Under the pieces are notes generated by a model, which had not been told where the DNA came from, ran no database searches, and worked only from the letters and a program-made list of their open reading frames with translations. Position numbers and translations under genes: made by a program. From Mesaphorura yosii (Eukaryota > Arthropoda > Collembola > Poduromorpha > Tullbergiidae): 64,000 bases of DNA. Every line of letters begins with the position of its first letter. Position 1 is the stretch's first letter. This document shows positions 1-21,389 of this stretch, one piece after another. The stretch spans positions 124,001 through 188,000 of the forward strand of contig WIXG01000122.1 in NCBI GenBank assembly GCA_009869945.1. Reading direction: 5' to 3'.

Positions 1-215
1 CAAAGTGTAATCGTTCATAAGAAAAGTCAAATCCACACAGTTTAGAATTGTGGTAGAAAATTCTCGAAACTCAACCCAGTCCTTAGAAATAATCGCTCTA
101 ATTTATTCTCAGTAGCGAAGAAGGGAAATTTGAAATGCAAATGAGCCTGCCGAAAGAAATTATAATATTCAACGGCGCAAGTGGGTCATGAACGAGTCGA
201 ACTTTGTGTTCTTCA

Positions 216-1897
<1,682 letters not shown>

Positions 1898-2339
1898 GTC
1901 TGCCTCGTCTGAGTTCAAGTCAATAACTGAGGAACCGTTCGACGAAGTACGATAATAAGACCGTTTCGCCAGACCAGAATTTAACTCAATTAAGGATCAC
2001 GTGCGGTAATCCTGAACCACTGGTTTCAGCTTGGCGTGGTGTGTGTTGCACTCCACTTGTCAGGCACTAATCTCGCTCAGCACGCACTGATAAAGCAGTA
2101 CAGTCGTGATTCTGTGGTCTCGTGAGTCCGTGCGTCCGTGTGACTTACCCACTCTACCACTGCTTGACTACTAAACGTTAACTGAGAATTGCCAGTAACT
2201 AAATACGCTCGTGCTTAAAGAAACGTCTTGCTCGTCAGTTGTCTTCTCTCACAATCGCAAATCGCACTGTTTTGTATTGCTGAACTGCCGCTGCTGATAG
2301 CATGCGTGAATTATAAATGTGAATGGAATCGTAAACAGG
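1898..2339. other. Upstream region of the MAPKAPK2 gene
   Basis: This is the likely promoter and 5' UTR side of the kinase gene. The reading frame of the first exon stays open upstream of the ATG at 1897 back to a TGA near 2019, without another ATG, so an upstream coding exon cannot be excluded. I see no clear TATA box or initiator. Confidence 0.3.
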
Positions 2340-2765
2340 CCAGGCCTCGAAGTGTCAAATGCGAAATGAAAAACTTTCCTCTAAATTTTAAAATCGTAGC
2401 AAAATCGTTTCTCGATCGAGCATCACTCCACTTAACTCGACCACTACAACTTTGTGTGTGGTCGTAGAACCGGAATGATAATCCATAAAGCAGCACAACC
2501 CAGGCAGTACATATGCAAAGCAAATGCAAACTGTTACTGTAACTGACGAGATTAGGGTGAACTGGCGAATGAGTCATGTGAGGCAAAATCACAGGTTAAA
2601 ATTACTTGACATGGCATATGACGAGAGCGACAATGAAAATGATGATAAAACTTTGTTACCGCACGTAACCTGAATCGCCAATGATCGTACATGTTTTCGG
2701 GGCATGCCTTCTCGATTTTTATTCAATGCTTGTTTCTTCAACAATGCGTAACGTTTGGCAAAGCA
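2340..2765 (+). repeat. Decayed direct duplication, copy A
   Basis: Copy A of a segment that recurs about 970 bases downstream. Shared blocks include AATCGTAGCAAAATCGTTT, TTGTGTGTGG, AATGAGTCATGTGAG, CATGGCATATGACG and a GATGATRAAAC block, in the same order, with small insertions and deletions between them. Neither copy has a convincing reading frame; the small open frames in both are related only because the DNA is duplicated. Confidence 0.8.
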
Positions 2766-3317
2766 TAACATCAGCTGCCGTACTACGGGAAAGTCCTCGG
2801 CTGGAGGGATAAGCTGAAGGAGCACCAGATTACCGGATGCAGTTTCACGAAAAGGTGCCCAGGGTTCGAAAAGTTGGTTCGGGTTTATTTGTTCACCCTA
2901 AAAGGAGGAAAGGCCAATGATCTAGAATCGCCAACGTTAAAAGGGCCAAATTGAGTTTGGAAAGTTCGAATGAGCATAGCCTCGCCCTCGTCATGAAAGA
3001 ACGGCTGACCTGTCTGTACTGTGCCTGAGTTGGTGGCTGAAGATTTGGCGTTGGATGTACAAATTTTGCGGTTCCTAAGAATTTCTTCCTTTATTTTTAT
3101 TTAGTGTTTTGGAATAAATAATTTACTCGAAAGCCTGACATTTTCAAATTTCAAAGTTTCAGCTCACAACAAAATCGAAACTTTCTGGAATCTTTGTCTG
3201 AAGTATTCGTTTAATGTCCTTAGCACTCAATCGTTGATCTCATAGCCTCATAATAGTTGCCTTGATTGATTCTGATCTCAATTTCCAAGCCACTGGCCCT
3301 TATTATTTCCTGAAAGG

Positions 3318-3690
3318 TTTCGAAGTGCGAAACTTTCCCTCAAATTTTCAAATCGTAGCAAAATCGTTTGTCATTCTAAGCCAAGCGACTCGCCAGTCGA
3401 ACCATTCCATTCCACTTGACTTGGCTCTACATTGTGTGTGGCGATGTAGAACCCAAACAGTGTAAATGCAAAAGCAAACTATAAATGGCGAGATTGGGAC
3501 GAATTGGCAAATGAGTCATGTGAGTGCAATATTGCAGGTTGGAATTACGATCCCATGGCATATGACGCGACACGACGATGAAAACGATGATGAAACATTG
3601 TACTCGTACGTAACACGAAGTATCAACATGCTTTCGAAGCTTGTCTGTATTGATTCATGCTTTTCATACATCATAACAACTGTACGCTAC
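3318..3690 (+). repeat. Decayed direct duplication, copy B
   Basis: Copy B of the segment at 2340-2765, in the same orientation. Order and spacing of the shared blocks are kept. Similarity fades after about 3690. About 550 bases of unrelated sequence separate the copies, so this is a segmental duplication or two insertions of one dispersed element rather than a simple tandem. Confidence 0.8.
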
Positions 3691-6600
3691 GATAATGCTA
3701 ATAGTACAGACACAATTATGGCATGGGCGCAGATGAGATGCGGTGGTTCAGTCCCACGATTTTTTATGTCAAGCCACTGCCAGTACGAATGCCAATGTGA
3801 GCTAAACTTAAATCTTATCTCAGCCGACTAGCGCGTAATGAGTTCAAGTTTGATGCGACAAGGTACCTTCTATTTATATAATTGGATAATTGGATCACGC
3901 CTGTTTCTGATCTCATGAATTAAAATTTGCAGTGCGGCATGCGCCTTGGCTCTCGTTCTCGACGCTAAGCTGGCTCTCAGTCCAGCGGCGTCGATGTAAT
4001 AAAGTTACAAGATTGTCAGCTTTGCATGCAGATTAAATGACAAAGCACAAGGTAAGGTTCACGAACAGATTCGACTTGATGACTTGCATATAAAACAGTG
4101 TTTCGTTCGTAAAAGTCCACTAAATGAACACATTAATGGTAAGCGCATTATTATCAAAACAATGCAATATGCAATGCTCGGAAAGTCGAAAATCGTGGAC
4201 TGAGCAAAATAAATTGTGCGCATCGCAGGATGAAAAAATATCTCACGATCCAGTCTAAATTTCAAGTGCTGCAAATCGTAATCGCAATGGCAGCCGGCTA
4301 ACCAGCTTGAAGTCTTAAATTGTGAAAATTGTTCATGCTAATTTGTTAAATGCTAAAATTAGTAAACTGCGTTGATGATGATGGGCTCTTCACACTTACA
4401 GCAATGCCAAATGCCAGTTCAAATTTCAGAATGAAAAATACGCTGCCGCTGGAGATGGAACGTTGAAAATTGTAATGCAGCATATTAGCAAGAGAGCAAG
4501 TAGTTTATAGCAATAAGCAATGGTACTTGTAGCTAAGCTACACGTGGATTGTTCAGGCATCAGTGGCGATCAGGCATCAGTGACGTAATCTCTGGATTAG
4601 TAAATTACTCTGAAAACTAGCGACTAAAAGAATTTGAATTCGAACTTCGACTGTAACATACCTGCAAAATCCTGAGACGAGACGCTCTTATGCTGCTTGG
4701 CCCAAAATTGATTGAGTTGTTTTGCTTTTGCTTCGAGTGAAGAAGAGACGGTCTCAGCAAATATTTCATGTGGTTGTTCTGCTTCATTCAATTGCATGCA
4801 GTTGCAGCTTGTTCTTTAAACACAGGGCTCTAATTTATCTGGACAAAGGACGCGAGTAGCGAATCACATATATTTTCGTATTTCAGGCCAGTTCAATTGT
4901 CATCCGAGTGTCACCTGGCCAGCACTAGCACACGAACGTTCACTCGTAGTCACACTCGTGCACATGCACAGCGTCCGTCCAGGCCACGGTCACAATTTCC
5001 AAGGCGTGGAACTGCAACACTGAACTGCACAGCACAGAAAGTAACAGGTGGAATTTGTATGCGGAAAATATTGACAGTTTCGCAATTGTTTTCCTAGACC
5101 GAGTGTGAAACACGCAGGCGTGTGTCATCGATGGGTCCTCGTATTTAACTAAACAACAAATAAAATACGCAGGCACAAACACTCAACTTGTGGAGAAATT
5201 CATCAGATTAGCACCTCGCAGCGCAACAGACACACGTACAGAAGCGACCGAGTAGCGAACCTCGACTTAATAAATTCCGAGTGCCTGACTGCAATCTCAC
5301 ATGCCCAAATATATCTGCCCACCACCACAGCACGACGATGGTGCGATGGAATGGGCACGAAAGGGTTTTATTACAGTGAGATTCCATCCACATTGCATTA
5401 CTCTGCGTTCTACGCTACGCTTATGCCCGCAATGACTACGCTTACGCTCTACGCTGCGGTGGGTTTAAAGAGAACCCGACATGCGTTGTTGACTAAATTC
5501 CTTCGAGTACTCGGCGTGGCCATTGGTTTTTGACGCACAGAGCTGAGCAGCGAACACCGCGTCGCATACTTTGTATTTTGCATTGGCACCATCGCGATTC
5601 GCAAAAAGCAGAGGGTAGAGAGCGGAGATCGCAAACATCAAACACAATGACAATGGTTTAAGGTTTTCGCGTGCCAATTGGCCTGTGCCGCCTTGCCTTG
5701 CTTGGGCTTATACCGAAGGGCATGGCGGTGCAGAGGCGCATCTCACAATTTACTCATTTGCAAATGGTGCGAATTAAATGAATTTCAAATGAATTTAGAC
5801 AACACGATTAGCACGACAAAGTATATTCGGGTTGAAATGTTTTCCTCCATTCGCCACGATTCTTCTTCAATTCCCGTTGTGGTTTTTCGTTTAAAATTCC
5901 ATTTTATGTATTCCCTACTCTGCCCACACCGGACACGCTTTGCCATCATCTGTTTGCATTTTCATTTGGATTAGCATGGTTTTATGAGGTGATGAATTGC
6001 TAAACGATGGTGATGCAAGTCTAGTAAAGTACAGCAACGCAGCGTGGTCGTAAGAAACATGCGGAGGTGTATTGAGGCGGTCGTAAACTGTAAACATTCT
6101 ATGTTTTGGGATAACGCTTGTTAAATATTCGTAATTCGTATTCATTTGAGTTTTGAGGGATTTGAGAACTTTTACTTCCTGTATGCTTCTAAAACACCTA
6201 AACTGTTAGACCGCCGTCTCTCCGCTCCTGCCAGACTGGGCCGGGCCGCGTGCAGAAACAAACTTCGCTAGCGTTTGAGTGGTTGACCCTGCGTTCCGAA
6301 TCGACTAGCGCAGCATCCTGCGCTCATTATCAGCGACACGGCGAATGACATGAGTAAGTAGTGTGATTTGAACGACGTCAGTCAATCAATGATCAACAGC
6401 AAACAAACAAACCAGGGAAAGAAACAATAAATTGAATGAATGAGGATGGTTGTTTATTGTATCAATGAGAGTGACTGCAACTCAGTTTATGTTGTGTTTG
6501 CGTTGCTAAAATCCTGCGTTCTGTAGATCCATTGTTTTCCACCAGGTTTAGTTTATTCCGGTCCGAATTTTACATGTTTTATTCTGGATTGCTTTGTACT

Positions 6601-8397
6601 TTGTTAGATTTGGAAATTTCAGGAAACGAAATGTGTTTTTCTAAAGCATCTTTTGAATTTCCATCAACCGGACAGTTTATTGCCCATCTTTCCCTGCTCT
6701 GCTGTGGCCACGTGTATGAGACCATAGAAGGATTGGAGAACAATAAAGATGTTTTCACGAAAACAGCGAAGTTTGATAAATACTTCGATCAGTGTCATCT
6801 TCAGAGAGTCAGCACTAGTACTTGATTCTTATTCTTATGCACATCCGCTGATGCTTCCGGTGATATTGAAATCAACATTCGACTTGTTTTTCTATCGTCA
6901 GAAAACGTGGGCACGTGAAGGGACTGTTAAGAATTTTGCCGATTTTTGCTGATGCCAGATCTACATGGCTTCTGTGCTCAATAAAACTTGCTCATTTGAA
7001 TTTCTTCCAACCTTGAAAAGTTCACGTCTAGAGTCCAGACACATGATAATGTATGCTTTTCATGTAATTTTCCTACCCACGCGAGGCAGCAAACTGGACG
7101 AGCAGTGGAAAATTTCGACCGCGTGCGCAAACATATGAGCGTAATATTTACTTCCACACAAAATCAGTTATGACTGCGAGTGTTTCAACTCGTGAATGAG
7201 ATTCCAAAGTCTTATTAATAAATATTTACGAATGACATCATTGTCTTGTCTTGTCTGCTTCAAAGACCGACCGCAGAAAGCAGAAGCCGAAAGAAGAGCG
7301 GCTGCAGTGGTAGCAAGGCTTGGTATAGAAAAGTTGTGACATTGTACTCTTTTCTCTAATTGAACTCAAAAGCAAAAGCAAACTCAATGAGCAGAAAGAC
7401 GCGTGTTTCACGAAAACATTCTTGAACGGCTTCAGATCAGGCGTTATTTATAGAAGATGCACCCGCACGTGGCCGCGGCGCCAGTACAATCACAATAGAT
7501 ATTAAGAGCACGCGCACGCTCCATGCAAGCTGCAAATTGCAAATGTGAGCGAATGCACGGACATCACGGAACTCGTCATGCTTGAAGAAATATCGATAAT
7601 ATCGAACAGGATGCACGGATGTAGGAGTTTATGGTAACGTACGAGCCGACCACCACTAAAATTAGATTCTGATCATTCAAAATCCCTATGTAAACTGAAA
7701 AACTTCGAAACTATTTTTCGTCCAATTCAGACTAAATTCCTGTCATAATTGATAAATCACAACTTTTGGGACATTTCTCACATTGTTGAGTTTGCTGCTC
7801 TCTGGAAATGGAAATTAAAATGATTCCCAGATGAGAAAACAAGCATCGGAATTGCCGGAACGAATAAAGTGATGACATTCAATGTGTGTGTATATTACGT
7901 AAGTAACGGAGCGGAAGTTCTACGACTCGACTGGTTGATGAGACAAGAGATAGCTAAAATTGACTTCGTGCAGTATGCGTTTGATAATGCTGTCATAAGA
8001 GATACGTGACGTCTCACTTCTCGCGTATTTGGCCGCAATTACGTAACTCCAACTCCCTTATCTTTGCCCGATGTGCGCGTGCTTCCTTCTGGAGTCGTGG
8101 AATGCGTTTCATGACGACATCAATTTCAGACTGTTGTCAAGTCTAAAGTATATTTTTAATCAGTGAGTAAATTCACGCCAATAAGATTCATGATCCCAGC
8201 AAAGTCTTCCAGACAATGCAGATTATTTTTTGTGTGTTGATTTAAAAGTTAAAACGGAGCAAATGGAGGCAGAGCTCTACACAAATCAAGCAGGTTCATT
8301 TACATCATTTATTTCAAACAAAGTAAAACTGTTTATAATTTTGAAGTAGATGTTTCTGAGGTGTGGCTGCCATCTTGAACCACCTGCAGCTACAGTT
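3691..8397. other. Intergenic region without recognised genes
   Basis: No exon with family similarity was seen on either strand. Short open frames are below 100 codons and look like chance. An AATAAA near 6980 on the plus strand follows an open stretch (6532-6952) that I do not recognise. On the minus strand a GTATGT donor-like site near 4661 follows a purine-rich stretch and could end an untranslated exon of the kinase gene. Both are weak. Confidence 0.3.
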
Positions 8398-9032
8398 CTA
8401 GTATGGAATGATGTAGCTTTGTTCGACTGCCAGAGGCGGGTCGTCAGTAATCGCCTCTGCAATAGTCGCAATCATCTCCTCCGGAGTCATGCCTGGAAGT
8501 ACAAGTGATAGGCAAAAACGAATACGGAGGCATGACTGTTTGATCCGGACAACGTTTTACTTTTCGCAAGGTGTTATAGAAAATTGAGCGTCTTACCGCT
8601 ATGAGGAACTGGGTTGACGTGCCCCTCCTGATCCAGCTTGATGACCTCGCGGAATTCGCCGTTGCTCCAAACAATATTCTCGCTGGTGATGATTTTGTTC
8701 ATAAAGTTGCGAACCAAACAGTTCATTCTGTCCGAGAGTTTGGCAAAATTAGCCAAATCCAGCATCTCCAGCTTCTTCAAGATCTTTTCCAAAACCTTGT
8801 AGGGTGGAGAAAAAGAGTTGAAGTTTCTGACTCGGGACTCGAGGCCTGAAACACATGAAATTGTGAAATGGAAAGTGCAGCGGCTTACATTGTCCGGCAA
8901 GACGTCGATTGATTTTGGTATGGGCCCTGGAACGGAGGGTTGTGCAGGCTGATGGCGGCGAGTGACACCCACAACTCGAGGAGGAGGCCCTAGAGGGGTG
9001 GGAAGGTATGTCTTTTTTGTAGGGACGGGCAT
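8398..9032 (-). CDS. Small protein with F-box-like segment
   Basis: A three-exon gene of about 159 residues: 9032-8889, 8837-8597, 8492-8398 (stop TAG). Exon 1 gives a basic, proline-rich leader starting MPVPTKKTYLPTPLGPPPR. Exon 2 carries a helical stretch (PPYKVLEKILKKLEMLDLA, then NFAKLSDRMNCLVRNF) that resembles an F-box, the roughly 45-residue motif that binds Skp1 in SCF ubiquitin ligases. Exon 3 ends in an acidic tail (MTPEEMIATIAEAITDDPPL). No WD40, LRR or other substrate-binding repeat follows. The junction of exons 1 and 2 is the weak point: the donor after PDN is good, but the in-frame acceptor is the AG of a GAG eight bases beyond a better-looking CAG. ATG at 9032 has an AAA context. 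Function is inferred from the motif only. Confidence 0.6.
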
Positions 9033-10544
9033 TTTGAAATCCGAAATGAGCTGGAGTTTATAATGACGAATGAAATGACATTTGGGGTGATTAGCTGAGC
9101 TGGCGAAATGTGAATGCGAAAGCTTGAGCCTTGCCACACGATTGTTAAGACACTGGAAGAAAACAGAACAATAAAAGCACAAAGCGAACGGCTTGGACCT
9201 TGACACGTTGAATGAAAACTCGTGGATTTATTGCAATTCTTGTAATTTTTTATTTCATTCAAGAAAATCGGCAGTTAGCGAGCACACAGGAGTTCAAAGA
9301 AGCCATCAACCTTCGGAACGCTATAAACTTAGACAAAGCTGAGGTTAGCAAGTGTAAAGTCACTCCACCGCCACGTGCACTTTGCTTGGACTCAAGTTTC
9401 AGTTTCTCGAATGTTCCATAGCATAGAAGCATAAGGCAGTGAGAATTTCACTGTAAAAATGTAAATCTTGTAGAATTCAAGGATCAAAAGTCTGATAACT
9501 TCATCTGGCCATTGAATTTTTGCTTATTGCGTGTATCGTCTCATGTCCATTCTTTTCAAATGAGAATTGTGAAAAATCGAGGGCGAAAGCGAATAATTTT
9601 TTCCTTGCACACCTATCTGCTATCGAATGATTTATTGATTACTGTCATCTGTCATCTGCTATAAATTAGACCAATTGCTTGATTTGCTTGTTTACTTGCT
9701 CCTTTCCTCGGTAGAAGAACTGCCCACCAAGACGGCAGGCTAAATGCGCCGTCCAAGAGACCGTCAAGCCGAGTAGTCAGCAATTACGTCAGTTAATTCT
9801 TTCCATCTCGAAGTACAATGGCTCGTGGCGCTTTTGAAGAACATTACCTTCCCATGCCCCTTGATTTGCACTTGGATTAAGGCTTTTAGGCTTCCAAATT
9901 TGATAATTGAGACTGAGTTGACTGAGGACAGAACGTGATGAAATGGAGTCAGTCAGTCGCTTGAGTGGCCCTGGTGGGCTCGACAAAGAGCCGCCGCACA
10001 TGCATCATTATGAAAGTACAAAGCGAAATGTAAATAAAGCCGGTGTTTGTCAAGATGCGGTTAGCTCATTGCTTTTGAATTTTGTACACGTATTTGCCTG
10101 ACGTCCGAATAATTTCGTATGCTGCTGTACCATTGCTATTACTCAATTCTCAATTAATTTACATCAATTTGACGTTGACGCTGATTTTATCGTGACGTCG
10201 GGGAGGTGCCAACTTGAATGGGGTTGAGGTGGACTTGTTCTTGAAGCTCTGCATCAGTTTTTATTTTGAACCAGCTGGAATACTGCGTAACTGCCGTGAT
10301 TCATTTTTCTGAAATTTCTCATCAGGTAATCTAATCATTCACCGACTTCTTTCCGCGCTGCTTCTTTCGTTAAATCTGGAACTTGTTATCAAGTGTCTCC
10401 AGTAACGAATGCTGATGACTAATGTATGGCTATGATTTTCAGCGGAACCCCGCCCAAACTTCACATTGGGCTTTAGACGGCATCGTACAAATCCTAAACC
10501 TTTTTTAGTATCCCGAGCAGTCAGAGAATCCAAAGAGTAGCATA
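9033..10544. other. Divergent intergenic region (F-box-like gene / GMPPB)
   Basis: This is about 1.5 kb between two divergently transcribed genes and probably holds both promoters. The only coding candidate is a 69-codon frame on the plus strand at 9212-9421, which starts MKTRGFIAILVIFYFIQ and looks like a short signal peptide or membrane segment. It has a GTTAGC donor-like site inside. I see no partner exon and no family match. Confidence 0.35.
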
Positions 10545-12526
10545 ATGAAACCGGCTGGTGGTAAGTTAATATTTTAACAATTCATCGTCAGGAGCAATGC
10601 CAATTTGTTTTCGAAGCGAATGGAAAAGTCAAATGCTAGAAAGATGGTACGAGTTTGAGTATGAGAGATCTTATTTCTTAATACTTTATCGTTTCTGATA
10701 GAATCACGTTCGTTATAAATTTGGGACTCCGAATAGCCGAATAATTGGACTAAGGTCTCGTAAATTGATACAAGTCTGTACTTCTTGGCTCCGCAATCAG
10801 TAACGGAAGTTTTAATGTGAGCATAATACTTTTTAATTCTCGTTTCCCGTTTGATGTGTGAAGTTTATCTAAAAACTGAAATTGATTGAGTGGATTTCTA
10901 AATCGAGTGCATTGGGTTAGTGCGAGTTGACGATGTCGACTTAATAACAAGTCACAATCCTAATTTGAAGTATGTGATTGGTATTTGATGCTGCAGTGAC
11001 GATTTCTTACTTATGCATGACTTATTAGTAATCTTAAACTCCAACTCAACCAGACATTTCAAGATGATTTCATTAGATTTTGTGTTTCCCCACAGATTCC
11101 GCGATTGGCAACATGAAAGCTTTGATTTTGGTGGGTGGGTACGGCACCCGACTTCGTCCACTGACGCTCTTCCGTCCGAAACCTTTAGTTGAGTTTTGTA
11201 ATAAACCAATTCTACTTCATCAGGTAAAATTTAATGCTTCCAATGCAGTTGCATGCAGAATTTAGAATTAATACTTTCTTATTTTATGATCCTAGTTGGA
11301 GGCACTTGTCGAAGCTGGCGTAACCCAGGTTGTCCTGGCAGTATCGTACAGGGCGCAGGAGATGGAGCAAGAACTAAGTCAATACGCTGAACAGCTTGGT
11401 GTCAAATTAATATTTTCGCACGAAACAGAACCTCTAGGAACGGCCGGTCCACTGGCTTTAGCCAAGGATGTGCTCGGTCAAGACGACGAACCATTCTTCG
11501 TTCTTAATTCTGACATTACATGTGAATTCCCGTTCAAGGAAATGGTTGCCTTTCACAAGAGTCACGGGCACGAGGGCACCATTGTGGTAAGTTTATCAAT
11601 GAAATTGAAATTGAATCGTTCCTCGTCGAGTTCCGTTCCGTTGCATGGACTCCATCGTAAAATTGATTTCAGGTAACCAAAGTGGAAGAACCGTCCAAAT
11701 ATGGTGTCGTTGTGTACGGCGCTGGTGGAAAAGTGGCAGACTTTGTTGAGAAGCCGCAAGAATTTGTGTCCAATAAAATCAACGCTGGGCTGTACATTTT
11801 GAATCCTAGTATTTTAAATCGTATTAAGGTAAGGTGCAAAGAAAGCTCGAACAATATTAGCAGCGATATTTGAAAGGCCGTGAACTTAATTATTCCAACT
11901 CGGGCTTTCAGCTTCAGCCGACAAGTATCGAAAAGGAAATATTTCCAGTCATGGCACAGGAGGGACAATTGTTTGCGTTCGAGTTGCATGGCTACTGGAT
12001 GGACATTGGGCAGCCGAAAGATTTTTTAACTGGAATGTGCCTTTATCTGCAATCTCTGCGGCAAAAGGGAGCTAAATTACATACTGGCCCTGGAATCGTT
12101 GGAAATGTTCTCGTGGTAAGTTAATCCAAGTCCGTTCAAATTGATTCGGAAAATAGACTAGAAATTCCAATTTTCATGCTTCAAGGACTGTTCCTATCCT
12201 AATACCAACAGGACCCTACAGCCGTAATCGGAAGCAACTGCAGAATTGGCCCAAACGTGACGATCGGGCCTGGCGTCGTCGTCGAGGACGGCGTGTGCAT
12301 TAAACGGAGCACGATTTTGAGGGGTTCGCGAGTCAAATCACACTCCTGGCTCGACAGCTGCATCGTTGGCTGGAACTGCGTGATTGGACAGTGGGTTCGC
12401 ATGGAAAACGTGACCGTTCTGGGCGAAGACGTCATTGTCAGCGACGAAATCTACATCAACGGGGGAAAGGTTCTTCCACACAAAGCTATTTCGAGTTCCG
12501 TAACGGAGCCACAAATTATCATGTAA
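10545..12526 (+). CDS. GMPPB: Mannose-1-phosphate guanylyltransferase beta
   Basis: Cytosolic enzyme making GDP-mannose from GTP and mannose-1-phosphate for N-glycans, GPI anchors and O-mannosylation. Exons: 10545-10560, 11096-11223, 11296-11586, 11673-11828, 11912-12115, 12212-12526 (TAA). The sum is 1110 bases, 369 residues. The conserved start [18 protein letters not shown] is at 11113; from there the protein is 358 residues, close to the human 360. Seen: the nucleotidyltransferase signature [11 protein letters not shown], the [12 protein letters not shown] segment, VLNSD with the metal-binding Asp, FVEKP, and a C-terminal left-handed beta-helix ([18 protein letters not shown] and following) ending in EPQIIM. 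The first 16-base exon adds MKPAGDSAIGN in frame before the conserved Met; either Met could be used. Introns are 72-96 bases except the first (535). Confidence 0.97.
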
Positions 12527-12597
12527 CAGACCAAAAAAGCTGGCAAGCGAATAGTTAGATTTTTTATGCAATTTAACTGTAAATAACTTATTTTCGA

Positions 12598-12633
12598 AAT
12601 AAATGATGGTCATATTTATTGCCAATGAATAAA
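12598..12633 (+). promoter_or_regulatory. Poly(A) signals of GMPPB
   Basis: Two AATAAA hexamers (12598-12603 and 12628-12633) lie 72 and 102 bases after the GMPPB stop codon. This is the expected place for cleavage and polyadenylation. Confidence 0.65.
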
Positions 12634-13907
12634 TGCTTTGAGAGAATTAACAAATCGCGCAATTGTTTTGAAATGGGCGAATGCCAGTTGCAACAGCGTG
12701 AAAATTTTAATCTTTTCATAGTAATTTTGCGACTTCCATTGCAAAACTATTTTTCTTGTCTTGAATGACATTTTAATGCAAATTTTCATTCATGCATTTG
12801 GAACTTCCCATATGATTCTGGTTTTATTTTTGTACAGTTGTACATTTAAAATAATTTCTGGCGATATTCGCATCGCCAGTCTGATACAACTAAAATAAAT
12901 TGTAGTTACTCGTATTTGCTCTTTAATTAACTTTGCTTAACATTTCACTACGGCTTAGCGTACGTGTATGGGGACTGATGGCAAAGGGCAAAGGCAAAGG
13001 ACCGCACCACTCGCAAATACCGACTTACCTGACTCGCCTCTTCATTTTCGAACACAATACAGTGTCTTCTTAGTCGACGTGTGCGTATGCGTGCAATTAA
13101 TTCATTAATTGTATACATTATGTGCGCATTGTACGTATGCCTGCATTCTGCAGCAGAATAGAACAAATTGACTGAGCGCTCAATTGATCAAGGATCGACA
13201 TGGAAAGACAAGTGCGCGCATGAAAAAAAAATGGAAAGCTCAATTCACTTGCAGTTGTTTACCTTTTACATAGTCGTATTCATATATAACGTTAAGGGTT
13301 AAATCAGCTGACAGTTCAGTAATCCTGAAATTGAAAATAGGACGAAGATAAAATTAAAATGCGAGAAAGTAAACGAAAAGTACATCCGCGCCCACTCAGC
13401 TCGAACGTTGACGCTGCTTGATAATAATGCTAATGCCATCATGATTGATTTAGGTCACGTACGGTATAAAAATAGAAACTATTTGAGATCTTCAACGTCA
13501 AACTAAACAGAGCTACGGCTTAATGCAGTAATGCGTACGTAAACTTACTTACTGAATCACTAATCAGGTAAGTGTTTGTTTGAACATTCGATACTAGCCG
13601 ATTTGAACACTTAACGGAACAATTTCAGGTTTCTAGGTGGACTTTGGACTATAATCAAACATCTCGGTGTTTGTACACGACAAAGTTGGATTGTGCCTTG
13701 AGCGACAACAGCGCGCGCATAACATTGAGATTTTTTGACAACTCCAACCCGGAATTATTCCAACTCGTCCTACTGCCGAAATCAAACACCATTTCCACCA
13801 CAAAGTCGCAAGGGCGAATTTCAGACATTACAGCAAATTTTACTTCCTCTTACATGTTTAAGTATTTAGCGTTTAAGTGTTTACAACTCCTACAAACAGT
13901 ACATTAA
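12634..13907. other. Convergent intergenic region (GMPPB / KDM5)
   Basis: About 1.3 kb between the 3' ends of two convergent genes. It is AT-rich and should contain the KDM5 3' UTR on the minus strand. An 87-codon open frame on the plus strand (13644-13907), preceded by TTTCAG, runs up to the KDM5 stop; I see no similarity and treat it as chance. Confidence 0.4.
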
Positions 13908-21136
<7,229 letters not shown>

Positions 21137-21389
21137 GTTAGCAGTCTTTCTTTGATTTGACTATCAGCAGGTAAGGTAAGTGTAAGTATCAAAGTATTTA
21201 CGTTATCACTGCACACGAAGACACAACGACAGCACACAGCCCTAAACTCACTGGACCACTACCAGTAACCTAAGCCAACAGCCGTAGACATGAATTGTCC
21301 CGAAGGAGTGTTATCAGTGAATGGAAGTAGCAATTACGTAAGGTAAGACGTTGTAAATGAACGAAGAGCAGATTGCCAGTAGGTAAAGT

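Noticed and set aside
13644-13907. 87-codon plus-strand frame preceded by TTTCAG
   Set aside because: It lies against the KDM5 stop codon on the opposite strand, has no similarity and no downstream exon.
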